This document shows, in pieces, positions 1 to 6,529 of a stretch of 14,724 bases of DNA. The translations under genes were made by a program, and so were the position numbers. Source of the DNA: Novosphingobium sp. UBA1948 (GTDB lineage: Bacteria; Pseudomonadota; Alphaproteobacteria; Sphingomonadales; Sphingomonadaceae); the NCBI GenBank assembly GCA_002336765.1, contig DDES01000162.1:14625-29348 (forward strand), in the 5' to 3' direction. The notes beneath the pieces were generated by a model that searched no databases, was not told the origin of the DNA, and saw only the letters and a list, made by a program, of their open reading frames with translations. Each line of letters starts with the position of its first letter. Positions within the stretch are counted from its first letter, which is position 1.

Positions 1-315
1 CTGGGCGGGCTGGACAGCGGGCCCGCGCCCTATGACCTGCTCTGCGCCGCGCTGGCCGCCTGCACCAGCATGACCCTGCGCATGTATGCCCAGCATAAGG
101 CCTTGCCGCTGGCGGCGGTGCGGGTCGAAGTGCGGCACAGTCGCGATCCCGAGCAAAACCCGCCCGACCTGTTGACCCGCACGCTGGTGGTGGAAGGCGA
201 TCTCTCGCAGGAGCAGCGCGAACGGCTGCTGGAGATTGCCCAGCGCTGTCCGGTGCACAAGACGCTGGCAGGTGGCCTGCGGATTGCTACCGCTCTGGCG
301 CCGTTGATGCCGTAA
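1..315 (+). CDS. OsmC family protein, 3' part (5' end outside window)
   Basis: The frame is open from base 1 to the TAA at 313-315, giving 104 residues; the N-terminal part lies upstream of the window. The visible start, GGLDSGPAPYDLLCAALAAC, matches the OsmC/Ohr-like pattern in which a Gly-rich 'GP.PY(D/E)LL..AL..C' segment carries the first redox-active cysteine at the head of the central helix. The second conserved Cys follows about 65 residues later in 'CPVHKTL' near 241-264. OsmC-type proteins use such a Cys pair to reduce organic hydroperoxides in the cytosol, so a thiol peroxidase role is likely; the substrate cannot be told from this fragment. This length and sequence fit the YhfA/OsmC-like group better than classical Ohr. 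The next gene starts 111 bases downstream on the same strand, with no terminator-like hairpin seen between. Confidence 0.85.
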   Translation: MGGLDSGPAPYDLLCAALAACTSMTLRMYAQHKALPLAAVRVEVRHSRDPEQNPPDLLTRTLVVEGDLSQEQRERLLEIAQRCPVHKTLAGGLRIATALAPLMP

Positions 316-426
316 TCCGCGACAAATCCATACAATCTGTTGACTTGACTTTGCCCCGCCATCCGGCGACCCAAAGCGGGTTGCGGCCTGTTCCCTCTCT
401 GTGGGCCGCCATGATGGGGAGTATCT

Positions 427-879
427 ATGCGCAAGTTTTCGATGATGGTCGGCGCTCTGGCGCTGGGCGTGGCCGTGGTGGCTCAGGCCGCCACGCCGCA
501 GCAGGTGGTCGAGACCCGCCAGAAGAATTTCAAGGCGATGGGCAAGGCCATGAAGGGCGCGGGCGACAGCTTCAAGTCGGGCACGCCCGATGCCGCGCTG
601 ATCAAGGCCAGTGCGGCCACGGTTGCGGGCAATGCGGGCCAGATTGAAAAGTGGTTCCCCGCCGGCACTGCGCTGGGTGGTGCGATCAAGACCTCGGCCA
701 AGCCTGAAATCTGGACCGACAAGGCTGGTTTCACCAAGGCTGCGGCTGATTTCTCCGTGGCGGCCAAGGGTTTCAAGGTGGCGGCCGACAGCGGCAATAT
801 GGAAGCCGCTGGCAAGGCGATGGGCGCGCTGGGCAGCACCTGCAAGGGCTGCCACGAGAAGTTCAAGGCCAAGGACTGA
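427..879 (+). CDS. Cytochrome c' (class II cytochrome c), periplasmic
   Basis: This 150-residue protein begins with a Sec signal peptide (residues 1-21, basic MRK then a hydrophobic stretch ending AQA before ATPQQ). The mature part is Ala/Lys-rich and helical, and a single heme-attachment motif CKGCH sits at residues 139-143, close to the C-terminus. One CXXCH at the end of a four-helix protein of about 130 mature residues is the hallmark of the cytochrome c'/c556 family, in which heme is bound covalently and the terminal His is the axial ligand. Expected location is the periplasm, with roles in electron transfer or NO/CO binding. A GGGGAG Shine-Dalgarno at 416-421, five bases before the ATG, fixes the start. 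A cytochrome b561 gene follows 21 bases later and is a likely electron donor partner. A six-coordinate c556-type variant cannot be excluded. Confidence 0.93.
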   Translation: MRKFSMMVGALALGVAVVAQAATPQQVVETRQKNFKAMGKAMKGAGDSFKSGTPDAALIKASAATVAGNAGQIEKWFPAGTALGGAIKTSAKPEIWTDKAGFTKAAADFSVAAKGFKVAADSGNMEAAGKAMGALGSTCKGCHEKFKAKD

Positions 880-900
880 TCCGCTTCAGGGGGGCTGCGC

Positions 901-1611
901 ATGACCGACACCAAGACCACCACCATCCGCCTTTGGGACCTGCCGATCCGGCTGTTCCATTGGGCCACGGTGTTTCTCGTTGCGGGCCTGTGGGCCTCCC
1001 ATGAATTCGACAAGATGGATGTCCATATCAAGCTGGGCATGGCGCTGCTGTTTCTGGTGTCTTTCCGCATCTTCTGGGGTGTGTTGGGCAGCGAGACGGC
1101 GCGCTTTGCCAGTTTCGTGAAAGGGCCCGCCGCGATCCGTGCCTATCTGCGCAGCGGGCGCGGGGCGGATGGCGTGCCGGTGGTGGGGCATAACCCGCTG
1201 GGCGCGCTGTCGGTGATCGGGCTGATCGGATTGCTGGCGGTGCAGGTCGGTCTGGGCCTGTTCGCCACGGACACGGATGCTACCTATTATGGCCCGCTCA
1301 ACGCGCTTGTCAGCTTTGAAACCGCCGACACGCTGACCGAACTGCACGAGGTCGGGTTCAACCTGATCGTGCTGCTGGTGGTGGTGCATCTGGGCGCCAT
1401 CGTCTTCTATGCAGTGAAGAAGAAAGAGCGCCTCGTGCCCGCGATGGTAACGGGCAAGAAGACCTATGATGAGCCGGTGCGCCAACCCAAGGGCGCGCCG
1501 TGGTGGCGTCTGCTGCTGGCGCTGGCGCTGGCCTTTGTTGTGTGTGACTGGGTGTGGAATGGCGGCCACTTCATGCCTCAACCCAAACCGGCCTATGATA
1601 TCAGTTATTGA
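901..1611 (+). CDS. Cytochrome b561 (di-heme membrane b-type cytochrome)
   Basis: The 236-residue protein has about four transmembrane helices in the cytochrome b561/HupC fold plus a fifth hydrophobic segment near residues 202-216. Candidate axial heme b ligands are H20 in 'RLFHW', H42 in 'DVHIKLG', H149 in 'LTELHEVG' and H163 in 'VVHLGA'. The 'GHNPLGALSV' segment at 96-105 is typical of the bacterial family, as is the opening 'LWDLPIRLFHW' after a short cytoplasmic N-terminus. Such proteins pass electrons between the quinone pool or a dehydrogenase and a periplasmic cytochrome c. The G-rich tract AGGGGGG just upstream of the ATG supports this start. The gene lies 21 bases after the cytochrome c' gene, so the two are almost certainly co-transcribed and probably work together. 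The C-terminal tail beyond the fifth hydrophobic segment is about 20 residues and has no recognised domain. Confidence 0.92.
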   Translation: MTDTKTTTIRLWDLPIRLFHWATVFLVAGLWASHEFDKMDVHIKLGMALLFLVSFRIFWGVLGSETARFASFVKGPAAIRAYLRSGRGADGVPVVGHNPLGALSVIGLIGLLAVQVGLGLFATDTDATYYGPLNALVSFETADTLTELHEVGFNLIVLLVVVHLGAIVFYAVKKKERLVPAMVTGKKTYDEPVRQPKGAPWWRLLLALALAFVVCDWVWNGGHFMPQPKPAYDISY

Positions 1612-1650
1612 GGCCTGCCGCTTGCCCGTCTGATTGCATTGCGAAAATTT

Positions 1651-1698
1651 TTGCTGCGCGCGCTAACTGACCATGCTAATGGTTAATACGTAAGTATT
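1651..1698 (+). promoter_or_regulatory. Candidate promoter/operator region upstream of the small exported protein
   Basis: This AT-richer stretch differs from the surrounding DNA. TTGCTG at 1651-1656 and GCTAAT at 1675-1680 are 18 bases apart and could serve as -35 and -10 elements, though both are poor matches. On the minus strand 1679-1686 reads TTAACCAT, which equals the half-site motif known for the alphaproteobacterial cell-cycle regulator CtrA. Next to it AATAC-GTAA-GTATT (1685-1698) is an inverted repeat centred on TACGTAAG and could be an operator. The block lies 40-119 bases after the cytochrome b561 gene and 33 bases before the next start codon. Function is inferred from motifs only. 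Confidence 0.35.
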
Positions 1699-1717
1699 GA
1701 TTCGTGCGACCGCATTT

Positions 1718-1721
1718 GGAG
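1718..1721 (+). promoter_or_regulatory. Ribosome binding site GGAG that fixes the start at 1731
   Basis: GGAG ends nine bases before the ATG at 1731. An in-frame GTG at 1704 would put this site inside the coding region and would add nine residues ahead of an otherwise perfect signal peptide, so the ATG at 1731 is preferred. Confidence 0.7.
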
Positions 1722-1730
1722 ATTTTCACA

Positions 1731-2123
1731 ATGGCCTCGAAACTGATTGTTGCTCTGGCCGCCACTGGCCTGGTTATGGCTGGCGTTCCGGCTCAGGCTG
1801 CGACCCGTTCGGTCGAAGCTCTGCCCGTGGCCAAGGCCGCGCTGGTGCAGGCTGCTCCCGCCAAGGCGGTGGGTACCTCGTGCTTCATGCCGGTGAAGAA
1901 CGGCAAGATCGGTTCGGTGGCCGATTTCAAGAAGGCCAAGGCGGCTGGCGCTTGCACGCCCGCCCTGATGCAGACCGGCGCCGAAACCGCCGCGACCGGC
2001 TTTGCCGCTTCGCAGGGCTTCGCCGTTGGCCACACGTTCATGTTCGTCGTGGCTGGCGTTGGCGTGGCCAGCGCGGTGGCCTTCACGGTCTGCAACGACA
2101 AGCAGGCCCGCACCAGCTGCTGA
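1731..2123 (+). CDS. Small exported protein of unknown function with C-terminal hydrophobic helix
   Basis: I do not recognise this 130-residue protein. Residues 1-23 are a clear Sec signal peptide (MASKLIVAL..., ending AQA before ATRS). The mature part is Ala/Lys-rich with four cysteines: C51, C75, C121 and C130. The first two bracket a short 'KNGKIGSVADF' segment. A hydrophobic stretch at about 102-120 (HTFMFVVAGVGVASAVAFTV) could be a membrane helix, leaving only ten residues, CNDKQARTSC, so the protein ends in a cysteine. It could be a small periplasmic protein tethered by its C-terminal helix, or a disulfide-bonded secreted factor. The GGAG at 1718-1721 sets the start. It has its own upstream region and is closed by a strong terminator, with the EPS operon starting 88 bases further on. 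Codon use looks like its neighbours. A link to EPS is suggested by position alone. Confidence 0.75.
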   Translation: MASKLIVALAATGLVMAGVPAQAATRSVEALPVAKAALVQAAPAKAVGTSCFMPVKNGKIGSVADFKKAKAAGACTPALMQTGAETAATGFAASQGFAVGHTFMFVVAGVGVASAVAFTVCNDKQARTSC

Positions 2124-2155
2124 TCGGCTTTTCGCATTCTGCTGAGATCACGGAT

Positions 2156-2183
2156 AAAGGCCCCGAGCTTTCGGGGCCTTTTC
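2156..2183 (+). terminator. Rho-independent terminator between the small exported protein and the EPS operon
   Basis: A perfect 11-base-pair stem, AAAGGCCCCGA (2156-2166) with TCGGGGCCTTT (2171-2181), closes a GCTT loop and ends in a short T run. It starts 33 bases after the stop codon at 2123. Because the A-rich side is symmetrical, it may also act on the minus strand. The next start codon is only 30 bases beyond the stem, which leaves no space for a full promoter, so read-through or an upstream promoter inside the previous gene is needed to express the EPS genes. Confidence 0.88.
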
Positions 2184-2211
2184 TGCGGTCGGGACACGGG
2201 AATTCCCCAAG

Positions 2212-3585
2212 ATGCCACAACTTCGCCAACTGATCCGCAAGCAAGGGCGCCATGCGCGTATCGTCGTCGGATCGATGGCGCTGTGCGCGGTGCTGGGTGG
2301 CGGTGGTATAGCCCATCCGATCACCGAGCTGGTAACGCAATTGGCACTGGCGGCGCTGGCGGTGGCCTGGGTGTGGTTCACGCCGCGTTCGGCCTTCGCG
2401 CAGATCCCGCTTGCCGCATGGGTGGTCGCGGGCTTGGTGGTTCTGCTGCCACTGGTGCAGCTCGTACCTCTGCCGCCTGCCTTGTGGCAAAGCCTGCCCG
2501 GACGCGCGCCTGAACTGGCTGCGCTCAAACTGGCTGGGCTGGAACACAGTTGGCGCCCCTTGGCGCTGTTTCCCGATCTGACGCTGGCCTGTGCGCTGTC
2601 GATGGCCTGCGCCATGCTGCTGGTGTTGATGACCGCCAGCCTGACCAGCACGGCGCGCACGCTGGTGCTGATGGTGGTGGCCGGCGTGGCGCTTCTGTCG
2701 GTGGTGGTGGGGGCCGGGCAAGTGGGAGGCGGCGATGGCGCGGGGAATATTTTCCGCTTCTACAACCCTGATTACCCCTTCCTTCTCGGCTTTCAGAACA
2801 ATCGCAATGCGCAGGCCGACGTCTTGTTGATCGGCATGGTATGCCTCGCCTTTGGTATGCCCGATATGGTTCTGGCCGGTGTGCTTCCGGCGCGGCGGCG
2901 GCTAGTTCTGGCCGCGGTGGCGATTGGCTCGCTCGTGCTGGCGCTGGGCGTGGTGTTGACCGGATCGCGCACGGGGATGGCGCTGCTGGTGCCTGTGGTG
3001 CTGGCGCAGGCCATTTTGCTGTTGCCGTGGCTGGGCATGGGGCCCCGCAATCTGGCGCTGTTGGCACTGGCGGGAGGTGTGCTGGGGGGGCTCGCGGTCT
3101 ATCTGTTGCGCGATAATGCGATGATCGGGCGGGCCTTGCACCGCTTTGCCACGCAGGGCGAATTCCGCCCCGAGATCTGGACCGACACGCTTTATGCCAT
3201 CCGCACCTATCTGCCATGGGGCACGGGCATGGGCAGTTTTCTGCCGGTATTCATGATCACCGAGCGGCTGGAGATCGTGGACTTCATGGTCGTGAACCGC
3301 GCGCATAATGACTACCTCGAACTGGCGCTGGAGGCCGGAATTCCGGGCTTGCTGCTGGCAGCGCTGGTCGCGGGCCTGATGTTGCGTGGGGTTTGGCGCG
3401 GATTACGGTCCGGTAACGCGCGTCTGCGGGGGCAGGTTTTGTGTGCCACTTCGGTACAGCTCATAATTGGGGCACATTCGCTGCTGGATTACCCGTTGCG
3501 CTCGCTGGCGCTGGCAGGCATTGCGGGCGCTGCATTAGGGATAATACTTAACCCTAACGGTATTCGCGCTGCACGGGACGATTGA
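2212..3585 (+). CDS. O-antigen ligase family membrane protein (probable EPS polymerase, Wzy_C type)
   Basis: The 457-residue protein is very hydrophobic, with about 10-12 predicted membrane helices. It carries family signatures: 'FQNNRNAQAD' at 194-203 (compare F.NRN.. in O-antigen ligase/Wzy proteins), 'TGSRTG' at 250-255, a large periplasmic loop around 300-365, and 'HNDYLELALEAGIPG' at 365-379, the diagnostic motif of the O-antigen ligase/polymerase superfamily (PF04932). These enzymes transfer lipid-linked glycans in the periplasm, either joining repeat units or ligating chains to an acceptor. The neighbouring Wza- and Wzc-like genes argue for repeat-unit polymerization of an exported polysaccharide. 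The ATG at 2212 has only a weak GGGA tract upstream, inside the palindrome GGGAATTCCC (2198-2207). ATG 2275 is an alternative but would remove residues ahead of the first helix. It ends 11 bases before the export gene. Confidence 0.9.
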   Translation: MPQLRQLIRKQGRHARIVVGSMALCAVLGGGGIAHPITELVTQLALAALAVAWVWFTPRSAFAQIPLAAWVVAGLVVLLPLVQLVPLPPALWQSLPGRAPELAALKLAGLEHSWRPLALFPDLTLACALSMACAMLLVLMTASLTSTARTLVLMVVAGVALLSVVVGAGQVGGGDGAGNIFRFYNPDYPFLLGFQNNRNAQADVLLIGMVCLAFGMPDMVLAGVLPARRRLVLAAVAIGSLVLALGVVLTGSRTGMALLVPVVLAQAILLLPWLGMGPRNLALLALAGGVLGGLAVYLLRDNAMIGRALHRFATQGEFRPEIWTDTLYAIRTYLPWGTGMGSFLPVFMITERLEIVDFMVVNRAHNDYLELALEAGIPGLLLAALVAGLMLRGVWRGLRSGNARLRGQVLCATSVQLIIGAHSLLDYPLRSLALAGIAGAALGIILNPNGIRAARDD

Positions 3586-3596
3586 AAAGAGGTATG

Positions 3597-4292
3597 ATGA
3601 CCATCCGCCATACGCTGATGCTTGCTGCTGCGACCAGCCTTGTCTGTGCGGGCTGTGCGCCCTCCGGACTGAGCAGCCTGCCTAACGGGCAAACCGCCTA
3701 TTCCACCATTCCGGCCAAGGCCACGGGTGTCGAGGCTGGCGCGATCCAGCCCGGCGACCGGCTCTATATCCGCGTGCTGGGCGAGCCGGATCTGACATCC
3801 GATCAATATTGGGTGGATGGCAGCGGCAAGGTTCAGGTGCCGTTGGCCGGCGAATTCGACGTGGCGGGGCGCACCACCAGCCAGTTACGCCTTGATATCA
3901 CCAAGCGTCTGGCTGCGCGTTTCATCCGCGATCCGCAGGTGGCCGTGAGCATCGCCGATCATTCCAAGAGTTCGGTCACGGTGGAAGGTGAAGTGCAAAG
4001 GGCCGGGCGTTTCGAGGCTTCGCCCGGTCTGACCCTGATCGGCGCACTGGCGCTGGCGCAATCCACCAGCAAGGATGCCCGCCTCGACGAGGTGGTGGTG
4101 TTCCGCGAGCTGGATGGGCAGCGCATGGCCGCCCGCTTCGATCTGTCGCAGATCCGCGCCGGCAAAGCGCCCGATCCGCAGATCATTGCGGGCGATGTTG
4201 TGGTTGTGGGCCGGTCCTCGATCAAGGGCACGTGGCATGACCTGCTGACGGCGGCGCCGTTGCTCAACGTCTTCTATCTCATCGGCCGATAA
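3597..4292 (+). CDS. Outer-membrane polysaccharide export lipoprotein (Wza/GumB-like)
   Basis: This 231-residue protein starts with a lipoprotein signal peptide whose lipobox LVCAGC places the acylated cysteine at residue 20. A poly_export domain follows at about 48-121 (opens 'IQPGDRLYIRVLGEPDL', with 'VDGSGKVQVPLAGEFDVAG' and 'FIRDPQVAVSI'), then one SLBB-type domain at about 126-207 ('VTVEGEVQRAGRFEASPGLTLIGAL'). The C-terminal segment 212-231 may be the amphipathic helix that lines the outer-membrane pore in Wza. It should form the outer-membrane channel for the polysaccharide, working with the tyrosine autokinase encoded next. At about 230 residues it is much shorter than E. coli Wza and close to the GumB class. 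The start is ambiguous: ATG 3597 gives the best spacing to GAGG (3589-3592), ATG 3594 adds one residue, and TTG 3582 would overlap the previous stop and is less likely. Confidence 0.93.
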   Translation: MTIRHTLMLAAATSLVCAGCAPSGLSSLPNGQTAYSTIPAKATGVEAGAIQPGDRLYIRVLGEPDLTSDQYWVDGSGKVQVPLAGEFDVAGRTTSQLRLDITKRLAARFIRDPQVAVSIADHSKSSVTVEGEVQRAGRFEASPGLTLIGALALAQSTSKDARLDEVVVFRELDGQRMAARFDLSQIRAGKAPDPQIIAGDVVVVGRSSIKGTWHDLLTAAPLLNVFYLIGR

Positions 4293-4321
4293 GCGCGCGC
4301 ATCCAGAGAGATTGTGATCCT

Positions 4322-6529
4322 ATGAACAGTATGACCTCCGAGCCGCGCTTCTCGCATCTCGACGATCTTGCCGACGATCAGCCGCAGGGCGGTGGCCGCG
4401 TGGGCGCCTTCGATTTCCGCTATATCGTGGCGGCCGTGCGCGCCAATCTGGTGATGATCGGCGCGCTGATCGGCGCCGCGCCAGCGCTGGCGCTGGTGAT
4501 TACCTTGCTGCAGACGCCGCGCTACACCGCCTCATCCTCGATCCAGATCAACAATCAGGGCCGTGCGATCCTGAAAAATGACGACGAGGATAATTCCGAG
4601 GAAGTGGCCAATGCCAGCGATACCGAGCGCTTCCTGAAAACCCAGACCGATGTGCTCAAGAGCCGCGGTCTGGCCCAGCGCGTGGCGCAAAAGCTGAAAT
4701 TGTCGAGCAATCCCCGCTTTTTCGCAGCGCAGGAGGCGCGCGAACCGGCGGCAGGCACTGGCGAGACGGTGGTGCGCGACAAGGTGACGACGCTGTTGCT
4801 CAACAGCCTGACGGTCAACCTGCCGCGCGATTCGCGCATTGTGAAGATCGGTTTTGAAAGCGCCGATCCCGCCATGTCGGCCGATATCGCCAATGCCTAT
4901 GCCAGCGAGTTCATTCAGGCGAATCTGAAGCGGAAGTTTGATTCCTCGTCCTACGCCCGCGATTTCGTGTCGGGCCAGCTGGCCGAGGCCAAGCAGCGGT
5001 TGGAAGAGTCGGAGCGCGCGCTCAACACCTATGCGCGTTCAGCCGGCCTCATCAACATGCGCGATCCTGCCGCCAAGGAAGGTTCGCAGGGCAGCAGTTC
5101 GGTGACGACCTCGAGCCTGTTGCAGATCAACACCGCCGCCAACGAGGCCAAGGCCAAGCGCATCGCCGCCGAAGGCCGGTGGAAGGCGATCAACAGCGGC
5201 CCGCTGCTGGCAGCGACCGAAGTGACGCAGAATGCGGCGATGGGCTCGCTGCTGGGCCAGAAGGCAACGATTGAATCGGCCTATGAGGAAGAACGCTCGC
5301 GCCACATGGACGACTATCCCACGGTCAAGTCCAAGAAGCAGCAACTTGCCGCGATCGAGCGCCAGATCCAGTTGACTGCCAACAACATCCGCAATGCCGT
5401 TCGCGCCGAATACACCGCCGCGCTGGACGCCGAGCGCCAGCTCTCGGGTCAGGTGGAGAGCCTCAAGGGCGCCACCCTGTCCGAACAGGATCGCAATGTG
5501 CGCTATGGCCTGCTCAGCCGCGAGGTGGACACCAACCGTCAAGTCTATGACGGCCTGCTGCAGCGCTTCAAGGAACTGAACGCCTCGGCCGGTATCACCA
5601 TTTCCAACGTGTCGATCATCGACACCGCCGAAGTGCCGCTCAAGCCGACCTCGCCCAACATGCTGAAGAACATGATTATCGGCCTGGTAGTCGGCATCAT
5701 GGTGGCGGCCTTCGCAGTGTTCCTGAAGGACCAGTTCGACGACTCGATCCGTCTGCCCGAGGATATCGAGTACAAGCTGGGTATGCCCTTGCTGGGCGTG
5801 GTGCCCCATGCCCGCAAGTCGGACCCCGACACCGAAATGGCCGATCCCAAATCCGCCATTGCCGAAGCCTACAACAGCTTGCGTGGCTCGTTGCTTTACT
5901 CCACCCCGGATGGCCTGCCGCGCGTGATGATGATCACCTCGGCCCAGCCGTCCGAAGGCAAGACGACCACCAGCTTCTCGATCGCCAAGAGCCTGGCTCG
6001 TATGGGCAAGAAGGTGGTGCTGATCGACGCCGACATGCGCCGTCCCTCGCTCCACCGCCGGATCGACAGCGACAACGAGAAAGGCCTCTCCACGCTGCTC
6101 ACCACGCACGAGCGTGCCAATCTGGTGATCAACCCCACCGACACGGCCAATCTGTCGTTGATCACCTCGGGCCCGATCCCGCCCAGCCCGACCGAGTTGC
6201 TCTCGGGTGGCCGTCTGGAGGAGATTCTGCAGGAACTCTCGGCGATCTTCGATGTGGTGGTGGTGGACTGTCCGCCGATCCTGGGTCTGGCCGATGCGCC
6301 GATGATCTCGGCGCTGGCTGATGGCGTGGTCTTCGTGGTCGAGGCCGACCGCAGCCGCCACGGCTCGCTCAAGGCCGCGCTGCGCCGCTTGCGGGCGATG
6401 CGTCCGGTGCTGCTGGGCGGTGTGCTTACCAAGTTCGATCCGCTCAAGACGGGGAACCGTTACACTTCCTACTATGGCTACGAATATTACCAGTACCAGT
6501 ATCGCTATGGCGACGATCTGAAATCATGA
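4322..6529 (+). CDS. Polysaccharide co-polymerase / tyrosine autokinase (Wzc, GumC/ExoP type)
   Basis: This 735-residue inner-membrane protein has the full BY-kinase layout. The first membrane helix is at about 41-64, followed by a Wzz-type periplasmic domain with a long coiled-coil region (about 200-420). The 'PLKPTSPN' motif at 439-446 precedes the second helix at about 449-468, and a cytoplasmic kinase occupies about 500-712. Walker A is 'SAQPSEGKTTT' (540-550, K547), Walker A' is 'VVLIDADMRRP' (565-575) and Walker B is 'VVVVDCPP' (645-652). The C-terminal tail has nine tyrosines in residues 714-729, the expected autophosphorylation cluster. The family controls chain length and links polymerization to export by cycling between phosphorylated and dephosphorylated states. 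No cognate phosphatase is in the window. The gene starts 29 bases after the export gene; ATG 4331 is an alternative start. Its stop overlaps the next start as ATGA. Confidence 0.97.
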   Translation: MNSMTSEPRFSHLDDLADDQPQGGGRVGAFDFRYIVAAVRANLVMIGALIGAAPALALVITLLQTPRYTASSSIQINNQGRAILKNDDEDNSEEVANASDTERFLKTQTDVLKSRGLAQRVAQKLKLSSNPRFFAAQEAREPAAGTGETVVRDKVTTLLLNSLTVNLPRDSRIVKIGFESADPAMSADIANAYASEFIQANLKRKFDSSSYARDFVSGQLAEAKQRLEESERALNTYARSAGLINMRDPAAKEGSQGSSSVTTSSLLQINTAANEAKAKRIAAEGRWKAINSGPLLAATEVTQNAAMGSLLGQKATIESAYEEERSRHMDDYPTVKSKKQQLAAIERQIQLTANNIRNAVRAEYTAALDAERQLSGQVESLKGATLSEQDRNVRYGLLSREVDTNRQVYDGLLQRFKELNASAGITISNVSIIDTAEVPLKPTSPNMLKNMIIGLVVGIMVAAFAVFLKDQFDDSIRLPEDIEYKLGMPLLGVVPHARKSDPDTEMADPKSAIAEAYNSLRGSLLYSTPDGLPRVMMITSAQPSEGKTTTSFSIAKSLARMGKKVVLIDADMRRPSLHRRIDSDNEKGLSTLLTTHERANLVINPTDTANLSLITSGPIPPSPTELLSGGRLEEILQELSAIFDVVVVDCPPILGLADAPMISALADGVVFVVEADRSRHGSLKAALRRLRAMRPVLLGGVLTKFDPLKTGNRYTSYYGYEYYQYQYRYGDDLKS

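Noticed and set aside
304..353. TACAAT (331-336) and TTGAC-TTGAC (339-348) as promoter boxes for cytochrome c'
   Set aside because: No partner hexamer lies at 16-18 bases for either element, so I cannot support a promoter call here.
1704..1730. GTG start at 1704 for the small exported protein
   Set aside because: It places the GGAG ribosome site inside the gene and adds residues before a perfect signal peptide.
3582..3596. TTG start at 3582 for the export lipoprotein
   Set aside because: It overlaps the previous stop, has no ribosome site upstream, and lengthens the lipoprotein signal peptide with no benefit; ATG 3594/3597 fits better.
5039..6361. A 440-codon open frame on the minus strand
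   Set aside because: It is fully antisense to the tyrosine autokinase gene, whose motifs are unmistakable. Its product is His/Gln/Arg-rich with no domain signature, typical of mirror frames in GC-rich DNA.
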